From the NCBI RefSeq assembly GCF_041431135.1, contig NZ_CP107799.1:4898001-4962000 (forward strand): a stretch of 64,000 nucleotides of DNA, given 5' to 3'. Both the position numbers and the translations under genes were made by a program. The notes below the pieces were generated by a model. It was given only the letters and a program-made list of their open reading frames with translations, was not told the DNA's origin and ran no database searches. Each line of letters begins with the position of its first letter. The first letter of the stretch is position 1. Source of the DNA: Streptomyces sp. NBC_00554 (GTDB lineage Bacteria; Actinomycetota; Actinomycetes; Streptomycetales; Streptomycetaceae). Below are positions 41,019 through 50,105 of the stretch, one piece after another.

Positions 41019-42743
41019 ATGGCTCGACACCTCATCACCAGCGCCCTTCCGTACATCAACGGGATCAAGCACCTGGGCAACATGGTGGGGTCCATGCTCC
41101 CGGCGGACGTGTACTCCCGGTACCTCCGCCAGCGCGGCCACGACGTGCTGTACATCTGCGCGACGGACGAGCACGGCACCCCGGCCGAGCTGGCCGCGAA
41201 GGAGCAGGGCCTCCCGGTCGACGAGTTCTGCGCGCAGGCGCACGACGCGCAGAAGGCGGTGTACAACGGCTTCGCGCTGGCCTTCGACTACTTCGGCCGC
41301 AGCTCCAGCCCGCAGAACCGCGAGATCACCCAGCACTTCGCGCGCCGCCTGAACGAGAACGGCTTCATCGAGGAGCGCGAGATCCGTCAGGTGTACTCGC
41401 CGACGGACGGCCGGTTCCTCCCGGACCGCTACGTCGAGGGCACCTGCCCGCACTGCGGCTACGACAAGGCCCGCGGCGACCAGTGCGAGAACTGCACCCG
41501 CGTCCTGGACCCGACCGACCTGATCAACCCGCGCAGCGCCATCAGCGGCTCCACCGACCTCGAGGTCCGGGAGACCAAGCACCTCTTCCTCCTCCAGTCG
41601 AAGCTGCAGCACGAGGTCGAGGCGTGGATCGACGAGGTCGGCGACGAGTGGCCGCAGCTCGCCTCCTCCATCGCCCGCAAGTGGCTGACCGAGGGCCTGC
41701 ACGACCGCGCGATCACCCGTGACCTGGACTGGGGTGTCCCGGTCCCGGCCGACACCTGGCCGGAGCTGGCCGCCGCGGGCAAGGTCTTCTACGTCTGGTT
41801 CGACGCCCCGATCGAGTACATCGGCGCGACGAAGGAGTGGTCGGACCTCGACCCGGAGAACCGGGACTGGAAGTCCTGGTGGTACGACGCCGACTCCGGC
41901 GAGAACCCGGTCCGCTACACGGAGTTCATGGCCAAGGACAACGTCCCCTTCCACTCGGTGATGTTCCCGGCGACCGAACTGGGCGTCCGCGAGCCGTGGA
42001 AGAAGGTCGACTACCTGAAGTCCTTCAACTGGCTGACGTACTACGGCGGAAAGTTCTCCACGTCCCAGAAGCGCGGTGTCTTCACCGACGCCGCCCTGGA
42101 CATCCTCCCCGCCGACTACTGGCGCTACTTCCTGATCGCCAACGCCCCCGAGTCGGACGACTCGTCCTTCACCTGGGAGCACTTCACGGCCACGGTGAAC
42201 AAGGACCTGGCGGACACGCTGGGCAACTTCGTCAACCGGGTCCTCTCCTTCTCGCGCAAGCGCTTCGGCGACGAAGTACCGGCGGGCACGGCTGCCGGTG
42301 AGGCGGAGACGCGGCTCGGCGAGGAGATCGCGGGCCTGCTCGCGGAGTACGAGACCCAGATGGAGGCCCTCCAGTTCCGCAAGGCGGCCGCCGCGCTGCG
42401 CGCCCTGTGGTCGGCCGGCAACTCCTACCTGGAGGAGAAGGCCCCCTGGCTGGAGATCAAGACCGACCCGGAAGGGGCGGCCCTGACCCTGCGTACGGCG
42501 ATGAACCTGATCCACCTCTACTCGGTGGTGTCGGAGCCCTTCATCCCGGCGTCGGCCGCAGCTATGCGCTCGGCCTTCTCCCTTCCCGACGACACCGCGA
42601 CCTGGGTATCGGCGGAGGAGGCGAAGGCGCTGACCGCGGTCCCCGCCGGTACGGCCTTCACCGTGCCCCCCGTCCTCTTCGCCAAGATCACGGACGAGGA
42701 CCTGGAGTCGTACAAGGAGCGCTTCGGCGGCGCACCGGAGTAG
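41019..42743 (+). CDS. metG: Methionyl-tRNA synthetase (second-type, four-Cys knuckle)
   Basis: A 574-residue class I synthetase that charges tRNA-Met. The HIGH motif is HLGN (residues 18-21), the zinc knuckle CPHCGYDKARGDQCENC (about 145) carries all four Cys, the catalytic core has VWFDAPIEYIGATKEW, and the KMSKS position reads KFSTS (about 345). The C-terminal anticodon-binding domain is complete and there is no tRNA-binding EMAP tail. KFSTS and the start MARHLITSALPYING are those of the archaeal-like MetRS subtype, distinct from the usual bacterial form that most Streptomyces also have. GGGAGCAG lies before ATG 41019. Confidence 0.92.
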   Translation: MARHLITSALPYINGIKHLGNMVGSMLPADVYSRYLRQRGHDVLYICATDEHGTPAELAAKEQGLPVDEFCAQAHDAQKAVYNGFALAFDYFGRSSSPQNREITQHFARRLNENGFIEEREIRQVYSPTDGRFLPDRYVEGTCPHCGYDKARGDQCENCTRVLDPTDLINPRSAISGSTDLEVRETKHLFLLQSKLQHEVEAWIDEVGDEWPQLASSIARKWLTEGLHDRAITRDLDWGVPVPADTWPELAAAGKVFYVWFDAPIEYIGATKEWSDLDPENRDWKSWWYDADSGENPVRYTEFMAKDNVPFHSVMFPATELGVREPWKKVDYLKSFNWLTYYGGKFSTSQKRGVFTDAALDILPADYWRYFLIANAPESDDSSFTWEHFTATVNKDLADTLGNFVNRVLSFSRKRFGDEVPAGTAAGEAETRLGEEIAGLLAEYETQMEALQFRKAAAALRALWSAGNSYLEEKAPWLEIKTDPEGAALTLRTAMNLIHLYSVVSEPFIPASAAAMRSAFSLPDDTATWVSAEEAKALTAVPAGTAFTVPPVLFAKITDEDLESYKERFGGAPE

Positions 42744-42776
42744 TCAGGACGTTGTCCGGAGTAGTCAGGACGTTGT
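42735..42776 (+). repeat. 21-bp exact tandem repeat across the metG stop
   Basis: Two identical 21-bp units (42735-42755 and 42756-42776) beginning CCGGAGTAGTCAGGACG. The first contains the TAG of metG; because 21 is a multiple of three the second carries a second TAG in the same frame. Confidence 0.93.
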
Positions 42777-42782
42777 GAGGAG

Positions 42783-42808
42783 GGCCCGGCACCATTCGGT
42801 GCCGGGCC
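42783..42808 (+). terminator. Rho-independent-type terminator after metG
   Basis: GGCCCGGCACC (42783-42793) pairs perfectly with GGTGCCGGGCC (42798-42808) across ATTC, 40 bp after the metG stop. Confidence 0.85.
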
Positions 42809-42881
42809 TCTTCACAAAATCCGCCAGGCTGGAAACAGCCCCCGGCGCTGGCATGTTCGCGCCCACCCGTATGGTTTCGCC

Positions 42882-43358
42882 ATGGCAGTCCCCGAGGTCA
42901 TCCCGATCGCCTATGAACCGCACCACCGCACCGAGGCCATCGGCCGGTACGCGGATGGCCAGTTCCTGGCGTCGGTCACGTATGCCTTTCCCGAAGGGTT
43001 CCGTCCCGACGACGGCTGGGAAGAGCACAAGCGCCTCTACACGGTGCTTCACACTTTCGACGCCGAGGGCCGGTACCGCGACTCGGAGATCTGGTGCGCG
43101 GGCACCTGGGCCGAGCAGCACCGCGCCCCGCACGCCGAGGGCTCGGTCCTTGCCAGGGCCGAGGCCCACCTGGGGAAACTGCTGCGAAGTCTCCCCCGGC
43201 GCCGCTACATGGACATCGCGATCCGCCCCTTCCAACTCACCGTCGACGGCGTCCTGTTCGGCCTGGTGATCAGGGAGGACGAGGGCGAGAGCTGGGCGGA
43301 GCTCTACCCGGACCGCCTCGGCTTCGGCGAGCCCTGGGACGGCTCGTACGACACCTGA
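42882..43358 (+). CDS. Conserved hypothetical protein
   Basis: A 158-residue soluble protein with mixed alpha/beta content: PIAYEPHHRTEAIGRYADGQ, then LYTVLHTFDAEGRYRDSEIW, then DIAIRPFQLTVDGVLFGLVI, ending ELYPDRLGFGEPWDGSYDT (separate pieces). The FQLTVDGVLFGLV/ELYPDRLGF pattern recurs in a small Streptomyces family with no assigned role. No signal peptide or membrane segment. Convergent with the beta-helix lipoprotein gene. Confidence 0.65.
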   Translation: MAVPEVIPIAYEPHHRTEAIGRYADGQFLASVTYAFPEGFRPDDGWEEHKRLYTVLHTFDAEGRYRDSEIWCAGTWAEQHRAPHAEGSVLARAEAHLGKLLRSLPRRRYMDIAIRPFQLTVDGVLFGLVIREDEGESWAELYPDRLGFGEPWDGSYDT

Positions 43359-43391
43359 GGGGCACCCAGGAGTTCAAGTCCTGGGCACCCC
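43359..43391. terminator. Stem-loop between convergent genes
   Basis: GGGGCACCCAGGA (43359-43371) and TCCTGGGCACCCC (43379-43391) pair with two internal mismatches, directly after the stop of the hypothetical gene and 16 bp from the convergent stop at 43408. Confidence 0.65.
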
Positions 43392-43407
43392 TCGCGTGCT
43401 ACCCGTG

Positions 43408-45273
43408 CTATCCCCGGCCGCCCGGTCCACCGCCGCCGAAGCCGCCCTCCGGAGCCTCGCCCGCCGTCACCGTGGCGATCTCCTCGGCCGAGCCGAGTTC
43501 GCCGGTCGCGGTCAGACCGCCGGTACTCGTGCCCGAGGCTGAGCCGCCGGAGTAGATGCGGTACTCCTCGCCGCTCTTGACGGCGGAGGAGGAGTAGACG
43601 ACGTTCTGGACGGACTTCGAAGTGACGAAGGTGGCCAGGACCTTGCCGTCGGAGTCGACGACGTGGAGGGTCGTGCCCGCGTCGACCGCCGAGTCGAGGG
43701 TCGCGGAGAGCCAGCCCTGCTCGGACTCGGTGCCGGGTGCGACGGCCATGCCCGCGCTGCCCGCGGCGAGGAGGGTGCCGCCGCTGACGGTGAAGCTGCC
43801 GTTGACGTCGAGGGCGCCGTTCCCCGCCTGCTCCGGTCCGTTGACGACGACCGTGCCGCCGGTGATCTCGGCGGTGCCGTTGGAGTCGAGGCCGTCGCCG
43901 TCGGCGTTCACCACGAGGGTGCCACCGGTGACGGTCAGCTTGAAGTCGCCCACTTCACTGCCGCCTCCTCCGCCGCCGCCTCCGAAGCCCCCGCCGCCAC
44001 CGCCGTCCTCCGAAGTGCTCGTACCACCCGCCGCGTTGATCCCGTCGTCGCTGGAGTGGATCTCCACCGTGCCGCCGTTCACCGCGATGTCGGCCCCCTC
44101 CACGCCCTCGACCGCCGACGTGATCTTCAACGACCCCTTGTCGACGATCAGGTCGCCCTCGGCGTGCACCCCGTCGTCGCCGCTCGCGGCCGTCACCTTC
44201 GCCCCGCTGATGTGGACCGCGCCGTCGCTGTGCACGGCGTCGTCGGAGGAGTCGACGTACACGGTGCCGCCCTCGAGCACGTTGATCACGCCCGCCTTCA
44301 GCCCCTTCGTGGACGTGTCGTCGGACGGCTGAGTGCCGCTCCCTTCGCCGCTGTCGACGGTCAGCGTGCCGCCGGTGACCACCAGGTCGGTGGCGGCGTC
44401 GACACCGTCGCCCTTGGCGGTCACCTTCACCGTCCCGCCGCCGAGGGCGACGTAACCGGAGTCCGTGTCCTCGCTGTTGTCGGCCTTGAGGCCGTCGCCA
44501 CCTGCGGTGACCGTCACCCGGCCGCCCTCGACGATCAGGTAGTCCTTGCCGCGGATGCCGTCGTCGGCGGCGTCGACCACGATCGTGCCGGAGGAGATCA
44601 CCAGACCGTCCGTGCTCGCGATGCCGTCGTTGCCGTTGCCGTGCACGGTGAGTTGGCCGCCGCCCGTGACCGTCAGGTCGGCGGCGCTGTAGAGCGCGGC
44701 GTTGGCCTCGGCGTCGTCGGCGTAGGAGTCGGCGTCGCTCAGGGTGTTCTCGCTGCCGTCGGCGAGGACGACGACGGCCTCGTCGGCCGCGGTGACCTCG
44801 ATCGCGGCGCCGGAGGAGTGCGAGACCGAGGCGCCGTCGAGCACCAACTGCACCTTCTCGTCAGGGGCGTTGACGACGATCTGCCCGTCGGTGAGGGTGC
44901 CGCTGACCCGGTAGGTACCGCCCGCGGTGATGGTCACCGTGGAGCCGTCCACCTTCACCCCGTCGCCGTCGGCGGACGCCGAGTCGCCGTCCAGCTCGAT
45001 CCCGACGGCGGCGGACTCGTCCCAGTCGCCGTCGGAGGCCTCCGCGTGCGACTCCTTGTTGTCGGCGAGCACGGCGGCTGCGCCCTGGCCACCGTCCACT
45101 GCTGCGGCCGACGATCCGCTGCTCGCACTCGGCGTGGCGGAATCTCCCGCGGTGTCGCTCCCCGAGGAGCACCCGGCCAGCGCCGCCGCGGCGAGCACCG
45201 CCGAAGCGAGGGCGCCCACCGCCTTCGTACGAAATCCTCGTGCCGTCGTTCTGATACGTGTACGTGTGCTCAT
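43408..45273 (-). CDS. Beta-helix lipoprotein, DUF4353 carbohydrate-binding-domain family
   Basis: A 621-residue lipoprotein. The signal region (GALASAVLAAAALAGC) ends in the lipobox LAGC at about residue 34. From about 100 the protein is a ladder of short repeats such as GGTVKVTAKGDGVDAATDLV, GSLKITSAVEGVEGA and GGTVEIHSSDDGINAAGG, which predicts a right-handed beta-helix with calcium-like Asp turns. A Gly-rich run (about 430-455) splits the helix; the C-terminus ends GGFGGGGPGGRG. The family is annotated as carbohydrate-binding domain-containing and sits with VTC and DUF4956 genes, as here. Its ATG overlaps the VTC gene stop by four bases. Confidence 0.8.
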   Translation of the reverse strand: MSTRTRIRTTARGFRTKAVGALASAVLAAAALAGCSSGSDTAGDSATPSASSGSSAAAVDGGQGAAAVLADNKESHAEASDGDWDESAAVGIELDGDSASADGDGVKVDGSTVTITAGGTYRVSGTLTDGQIVVNAPDEKVQLVLDGASVSHSSGAAIEVTAADEAVVVLADGSENTLSDADSYADDAEANAALYSAADLTVTGGGQLTVHGNGNDGIASTDGLVISSGTIVVDAADDGIRGKDYLIVEGGRVTVTAGGDGLKADNSEDTDSGYVALGGGTVKVTAKGDGVDAATDLVVTGGTLTVDSGEGSGTQPSDDTSTKGLKAGVINVLEGGTVYVDSSDDAVHSDGAVHISGAKVTAASGDDGVHAEGDLIVDKGSLKITSAVEGVEGADIAVNGGTVEIHSSDDGINAAGGTSTSEDGGGGGGFGGGGGGGGSEVGDFKLTVTGGTLVVNADGDGLDSNGTAEITGGTVVVNGPEQAGNGALDVNGSFTVSGGTLLAAGSAGMAVAPGTESEQGWLSATLDSAVDAGTTLHVVDSDGKVLATFVTSKSVQNVVYSSSAVKSGEEYRIYSGGSASGTSTGGLTATGELGSAEEIATVTAGEAPEGGFGGGGPGGRG

Positions 45274-46058
45274 GCCGGACTCCCGTCCAGTGCCGTCGGA
45301 AAATGGCGCCGCAGTACGGGCAGCCAGCGGTTCGAGGGAAGCTCGGGGCGCAGGGCGGCGAGCCCGGTGCCGTACTTCGACACCGGGCAGGGCCGGTGCT
45401 TCAGCGACCAGAGCAGCCGGTCCGCCCCCGAGCCCGCCCGGCCCGCCTTGGTCTCGACGATGGTCCGGTCGGGGGTGCGCAGGGCGGTGCCGTCGGGCAG
45501 CGTCCAGGTCAGGTCGGTGTCGGCGGTCAGCCGGCTTCCGGTGGCCGGGAGGAAGAGGGTCGTGCGCCGGTAGTACGTGGTCAGCGTGGGCACGAACCGG
45601 AAGCGGCCGGAGTCGATCCCGGACTCGGCGAGCGCCGTGTCCGCGTAGGCCCGCGCCTCGGCACCGAGCCGCCCCAACTCACCCTCGTACGGAATGCGTT
45701 GCTTGACGGTGGTGCCGCGCGGGCCCCGCGTCTTGACCTCGAAGAAGTGCTGGCCGGAGTCGAGATACGTGCGGATCCGCAGCTTGAACCGGCGCCGTCT
45801 GCTGCGGGCGGCGCCCAGGTAGCCGTCCATCTCCGGGGTGTCGAAGTAGACGGACCGGTAGGCGAACTGCCGTGCCCCGTCCATCTCCAGGACCTGCGAG
45901 TCCTCGTCGAGACCGCCGAGGACGAAGGGCAGATCGGCGAGGGGCAGCATGTACTTGCGGTCGAGCCGGGTCAACAGCGAGGCCCGCGTGAGGAGTTCAT
46001 CGAGACCGATCGGCCGCAGTGTGCCGATGACCGCGTCGACGGAGTCGAGGGCGGTCAC
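45270..46058 (-). CDS. VTC-domain polyphosphate polymerase-like protein
   Basis: A 262-residue triphosphate-tunnel-fold protein. LLTRLDRKYMLPLADL at about residue 28 gives the substrate-facing Arg/Lys, followed by YRSVYFDTPEMDGY, RRRRFKLRIRTYLDSGQHFFEVKTR (as two strands RRRFKLRIRTY and FFEVKTR), VPTLTTYYRRT, DLTWTLPDG and TIVETKAG. These are the VTC4-type motifs for making polyphosphate from nucleotide phosphate. In bacteria such genes pair with DUF4956 membrane proteins. It overlaps both neighbours by four bases, so the three are one operon. Confidence 0.88.
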   Translation of the reverse strand: MTALDSVDAVIGTLRPIGLDELLTRASLLTRLDRKYMLPLADLPFVLGGLDEDSQVLEMDGARQFAYRSVYFDTPEMDGYLGAARSRRRRFKLRIRTYLDSGQHFFEVKTRGPRGTTVKQRIPYEGELGRLGAEARAYADTALAESGIDSGRFRFVPTLTTYYRRTTLFLPATGSRLTADTDLTWTLPDGTALRTPDRTIVETKAGRAGSGADRLLWSLKHRPCPVSKYGTGLAALRPELPSNRWLPVLRRHFPTALDGSPA

Positions 46059-46666
46059 GCCCCCACCCTCCGCTCGGTACGGGAGCCCGGTGCCTTGGCC
46101 GCCTTCGCCGCCTTGGGAGCCCGGGAGGCGGCCGGAACGACGTACCGCACCTCGACCTGAGTCGTGTCGTTGACGAGGTCGATGCTCCGCACCGACAGGT
46201 TCACCACCCGTCCGCCGAGCAGCACTTCGAGGTCCGCGCGCAGGGCGTCCTCGTCGGTGTACGCGGAGTCCAGACGCAGGTTCTGCTGGCGGTAACGCGG
46301 GAACAGCCGGGGGTGGTCGCCGACGAAGAGGGTGCCCACGACCAGCAGCATCAGCCCGACGTGCAGAAGGTCGAGAGACTCGGAGAGACCGGCCAGCAGG
46401 CCGATGGCCAGCGCCGAGAAGTAGTAGGCGATGTCGTGGTGCGCGATCTCGTACGAGCGGAGCCGGATGATCGACAGCACCCCGAACAGGCCCATCCCCA
46501 TGCCGATGCCGACCGAGGTGGAGCCGAGCACCATCGCCACGGCGAGCACGCCGACGTTCACGCCCAGGAACGCGGCCACCAGGTCCCGGCGGTGGTGGCG
46601 GGGGAAGTAGATCCCGAAGGCCAGCACGGAGACGGCGACCAGGTCAGCGGCGACAAGAAGCAACAT
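46055..46666 (-). CDS. DUF4956 membrane protein
   Basis: A 203-residue protein with four to five helices (LLLVAADLVAVSVLAFGIY, LVAAFLGVNVGVLAVAMVLG, GIGMGMGLFGVLSIIRLR, YYFSALAIGLLAGLSES, LMLLVVGTLFVGD) and a cytoplasmic C-terminal ferredoxin-like part (DEDALRADLEVLLGGRVVNL) ending in an Ala/Lys-rich tail. It is the first gene of the DUF4956/VTC/beta-helix operon and probably anchors the polyphosphate polymerase at the membrane or forms a channel. It diverges from the FG-GAP gene; an inverted repeat GGTAAC/GTTACC (46683-46701) lies just upstream. Confidence 0.85.
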   Translation of the reverse strand: MLLLVAADLVAVSVLAFGIYFPRHHRRDLVAAFLGVNVGVLAVAMVLGSTSVGIGMGMGLFGVLSIIRLRSYEIAHHDIAYYFSALAIGLLAGLSESLDLLHVGLMLLVVGTLFVGDHPRLFPRYRQQNLRLDSAYTDEDALRADLEVLLGGRVVNLSVRSIDLVNDTTQVEVRYVVPAASRAPKAAKAAKAPGSRTERRVGA

Positions 46667-46682
46667 GTCACTGACAATCGTG

Positions 46683-46701
46683 GGTAACCCTTTGAGTTAC
46701 C
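46683..46701. promoter_or_regulatory. Inverted repeat before the DUF4956 operon
   Basis: GGTAAC (46683-46688) and GTTACC (46696-46701) with a seven-base spacer, 17-35 bp upstream of the operon's first ATG. Candidate operator or leader hairpin. Confidence 0.4.
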
Positions 46702-46907
46702 TTTGCCTCCCCTTAACGAAACTTGAGAAGTACGGAACGGAAAACGCGGGTGAACTGAGCGTGCCGCGGCGGATGTTCGGGCCGCGTCGACCGCCCCTGA
46801 CAGATGTCCGGGCCCGGTCCGCCACCTCGTACAACCCACAAAGAACCCGCTGGTAGCATCCGTTCACTTGTGCGAGGGCGGGGACCCTCGCGGGGAGGGA
46901 TATTCAC

Positions 46908-49900
46908 GTGGGCAGACACGCCCTGAGACGGGGCGGTCTTGCCGCAGCCGTCTCCGCACTCGCGGTCGCCGTCGCGGCCGTCACCGTTTACTCCGAGGCC
47001 GGCGGTTCCGCCGAGGCGGCCACCACCGAAGCCGCGGCCACCACCGGGATCACGCTCACCGACCCGAACTCGGACACGCATCGCGACGACCGGCCGCTCA
47101 CCGCCGGCACGACCGGCTTCCTGCACCGGCAGAGCGGGGTCGCCGGACTGCTGTGGACGGACTACGCGACCGGCACGACGGTCACCGTGGAGAACGCGAG
47201 CGGCGTCTACACGCCCTCGGCGCCCTGCGCGTCCCTCGGCTCGCAGTGCTCGACCGCCTGGTTCGGCTCGGACGGCGACCTGGTCGCCCTGCCGACGGCC
47301 GCGACCACCAAGTCCGTCACCCTCTGGGACCCGGCGACCCGCAAGACGTCGACCTTCACGTCCTCCTACGAATACCGGGCGCTGGCCGGTGACACGGTCG
47401 TCACCGCGCACACCCTGATCGACACCGTGGACGGCGTACGGCGCTCTCGGACCATTACCGGCATCGACGGCGTGTACGGCATCGGGGCCTCCGAGGTCGT
47501 GGCCGCGGACTCCGCCGGTGTGCTGTACGGGTACGGCAGTTACCTGTCCTACGTCGACGTCGACACGGCCGTCGCCACCCAGGCCTTCACCGACGTCGGC
47601 TCCAACGTGTTCTACGTACAGAGCGAGGACCGGTTCGGCTGGTACGAGCCCGGCACCGGCGACCTCCACCTCAAGTCCCGTACCGACCCTGCGGGGACGG
47701 AACAGGTCGTCGACCTCCCGCCCGTCACGATCATCGGCCAGCCGGCCCTCGGCTCCCTCGACGGCGAGCCGGTCCTGATCGGCGACTGGCTGCTGCTGCC
47801 CACGCACACGCGCACCGGCACCGCGATCACGGCCCACTCGCTCGCCGACGGCTCCACGCGGACCCTGCTGGCCGACGCGGACGGGTACGCGATCCACACC
47901 GCCGGCGACGACGCCCTCGTCACGGGCGGCACCAGCGCAACCGACTGGTGGGTGCAGCGCGCGAGCCAGGCGGCGGACGGCTCCCTGGAGCTGGCAAAGG
48001 TGTCCGAGATCCCGGCGACGGAGAACGCCAAGACGGGCCTCGCGCTCAGCCGGGGCAGCCTGCGCGTGGCGGAGGACGACCCCGCCTCCACCACCAGTGA
48101 CGACACGTCGATACGGACCCTGACCACGGACGGCGGCACCACGCTGACCGCCTCCGCCGCCACGGCGTCCTCCGGGGTCAGCTCCGCATGCCCGTACGCC
48201 GTCACCAGTTGCTCGGTGCTGTGGGGCAACAGCGGCAGCACTCCCAGGGACGTCTACCTCAGCACGGCCGACGACAGCGACACCTCGGCTTCGGACAGGC
48301 TGATCGCCATCCCGGGCCTCGAACTGGACTTCGCGACCCAGGGCGGCTCCATCGTCGACGTCTCCGACGACTACGCGGTGTACAACTCCGGCGGCACCAC
48401 GCCCACGCAGTACGTCGGCAACTTCCAGGACGGTCAGCTGCTGAAGCGTTCGGTGCGCGCCGCCGCCCTCAACGGCCCCACGCTCTGGAGCGCCACCACC
48501 ACCGCCGGCCAGATCACCTCGTACAGCCTGCCCGAGGCGAAGACCCTCTCCACGGTCACCATCCCGGGCGCGGGCTGCGTCCCGACCGAGCTGCAGGCGG
48601 CGGGCCGCTGGGTGTACTGGGCCTGCGGGACCGCCTCGGCGGGCGTGTACGACACCAAGGCGGGTACGTCGGTCGCCACCACGCCCGGTGACGTGCTGCT
48701 CGGCGACGGATTCGCCGTGCGCCACGACCACACCACGGACGAGCTCGTCCTGACGGACGCGACCACCGGCGCCACCCGCGCGATCGCCTCCGGGCTCCCG
48801 GACTCCGGTCTGGCCGTCGACCGCCGCTACCGGTGGACGGTGGACGAGTACACGGGCCTGGTCGCCTGGTTCGACCTGCACGAGCGGACGCACGTGGCGA
48901 CGACCGGGGTGACCCCGTCCACCACAACTGTGTTCGAGACCAAGACCGCCGACGACCTCGTCTGGGCGAAGTCGTCGGACACCGACTCCAAGACGTGGAA
49001 CGGCAACTGGCTGCTGTCCCGTCCCATCTCCTCCTGGTCCCTCACCTTCACCTCGGTGGAGAGCGGCGAGACCGGCAAGGCCACGCGCACGGTCACCGGC
49101 GGAGCAGCCACGGCATGGCTGGCGCCGACCTGGAACGGCAAGGCGACGAACGGGAGTTACTTCCCCAACGGCCGCTTCAAGTGGACCCTCAAGGTGACCG
49201 GCCTCGGCAGCACCGCGGCGACCACCTTGACCAGCGGCACGGGAACGGTGTTCGGCGGCTCGGCGGTACGCCACGACTTCAACAGCATCGAAGGCGAACC
49301 GGACGGCGTGGGCGACGTCCTCACCCTCAACTCCTCGGGTGGCCTGAGCTACCAACACGGCACCGGCGGCGGCAAGTTCTCCGAGAAGACGACCGGCTCG
49401 GGCTGGGCCACCAGCATCAAGGCGGTCCCGTTCGGGGATCTGAGCGGCGATCGTTGCAACGACGTCCTGGTACGGCTGAGCAGTGGGGCCCTGCGCCTCT
49501 ACAAGCCGGGCTGCGGCAGCGCGGTCAAGCCGACGACCTCGTACACGTCGCTGGGGGCGAGCGGCTGGAACCAGTACGACATCCTCACCTCGCCCGGAGA
49601 CGTCAGCGGCGACGGTCGTCCCGACCTGATCGCCCGCAACACCTCCACCGGCGCGGTCTACCTGTACAAGGGCACGAGCGCGGGCAAGCTCTCCGCCCGC
49701 GTGAAGCTCTACGACAACTGGAAGACGTACAAGAAGATCGTCGGCACCGGCGACCTCAACGGTGACGGCATCGGTGACCTGGTCGCGCAGGACAAGGCCA
49801 ACAACCTCTACCGCTACTACGGCAAGGGCAACGGCACCTTCGCGGCCCGCGTGAAGGTCTTCGCCAACTGGGGTGGCTCCTACAACGTCATCGTCGGCGT

Positions 49901-50048
49901 GGGCGACCTCAACCGCGACGGCAAGGCCGACCTGGTCTCGCGTGACACGGCCGGCAACCTCTGGCGCAACTACGGCAACGGCGCAGGGTCGTTCGGAGCC
50001 CGCACAAAGATCGCGACGGGTTGGGGCGGATACAAGTCCCTGTCCTGA
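46908..50048 (+). CDS. Large secreted protein with C-terminal FG-GAP/VCBS repeats
   Basis: A 1046-residue secreted protein starting at GTG 46908, preceded by GGGGAGGGA. The signal peptide (ALRRGGLAAAVSALAVAVAA) ends near SAEAA. The central part (about 60-720) has WD/PQQ-like strands such as GFLHRQSGVAGLLWTDYATG and suggests a beta-propeller. It is followed by an Ig/FlgD-like segment (SWSLTFTSVESG, TWNGKATNGSYFPNGRFKW). The C-terminal 220 residues carry at least four FG-GAP repeats (GDVSGDGRPDLIARN, GDLNGDGIGDLVAQD, GDLNRDGKADLVSRD), each with a calcium-binding DxDGxxD loop. Likely an extracellular adhesin or substrate-binding protein. It ends just before a strong terminator. Confidence 0.8.
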   Translation: MGRHALRRGGLAAAVSALAVAVAAVTVYSEAGGSAEAATTEAAATTGITLTDPNSDTHRDDRPLTAGTTGFLHRQSGVAGLLWTDYATGTTVTVENASGVYTPSAPCASLGSQCSTAWFGSDGDLVALPTAATTKSVTLWDPATRKTSTFTSSYEYRALAGDTVVTAHTLIDTVDGVRRSRTITGIDGVYGIGASEVVAADSAGVLYGYGSYLSYVDVDTAVATQAFTDVGSNVFYVQSEDRFGWYEPGTGDLHLKSRTDPAGTEQVVDLPPVTIIGQPALGSLDGEPVLIGDWLLLPTHTRTGTAITAHSLADGSTRTLLADADGYAIHTAGDDALVTGGTSATDWWVQRASQAADGSLELAKVSEIPATENAKTGLALSRGSLRVAEDDPASTTSDDTSIRTLTTDGGTTLTASAATASSGVSSACPYAVTSCSVLWGNSGSTPRDVYLSTADDSDTSASDRLIAIPGLELDFATQGGSIVDVSDDYAVYNSGGTTPTQYVGNFQDGQLLKRSVRAAALNGPTLWSATTTAGQITSYSLPEAKTLSTVTIPGAGCVPTELQAAGRWVYWACGTASAGVYDTKAGTSVATTPGDVLLGDGFAVRHDHTTDELVLTDATTGATRAIASGLPDSGLAVDRRYRWTVDEYTGLVAWFDLHERTHVATTGVTPSTTTVFETKTADDLVWAKSSDTDSKTWNGNWLLSRPISSWSLTFTSVESGETGKATRTVTGGAATAWLAPTWNGKATNGSYFPNGRFKWTLKVTGLGSTAATTLTSGTGTVFGGSAVRHDFNSIEGEPDGVGDVLTLNSSGGLSYQHGTGGGKFSEKTTGSGWATSIKAVPFGDLSGDRCNDVLVRLSSGALRLYKPGCGSAVKPTTSYTSLGASGWNQYDILTSPGDVSGDGRPDLIARNTSTGAVYLYKGTSAGKLSARVKLYDNWKTYKKIVGTGDLNGDGIGDLVAQDKANNLYRYYGKGNGTFAARVKVFANWGGSYNVIVGVGDLNRDGKADLVSRDTAGNLWRNYGNGAGSFGARTKIATGWGGYKSLS

Positions 50049-50060
50049 CCGCAAAGTTGA

Positions 50061-50094
50061 AGGGCGCCCGGGGTCTTCCGACCCCGGGCGCCCT
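50061..50094. terminator. Bidirectional terminator
   Basis: AGGGCGCCCGGGGTC (50061-50075) pairs perfectly with GACCCCGGGCGCCCT (50080-50094), four-base loop, followed by TTTGTG. Shared by the FG-GAP and pectate lyase genes. Confidence 0.9.
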
Positions 50095-50105
50095 TTTGTG
50101 TGGCT

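Noticed and set aside
43408..45573. Plus-strand open frames opposite the beta-helix lipoprotein
   Set aside because: They mirror its repeats in the other strand and show only Val/Asp/Arg-rich text without domains.
46749..46755. PHO box before the DUF4956/VTC operon
   Set aside because: On the minus strand one GTTCACC is seen, but the next 11-bp unit (TTTTCCG) does not fit; a single unit is not enough.
46713..50054. Minus-strand open frame of about 1100 codons opposite the FG-GAP gene
   Set aside because: High-GC shadow: valine/glycine/arginine-rich text with no domain, while the plus strand has a signal peptide and clear FG-GAP repeats.
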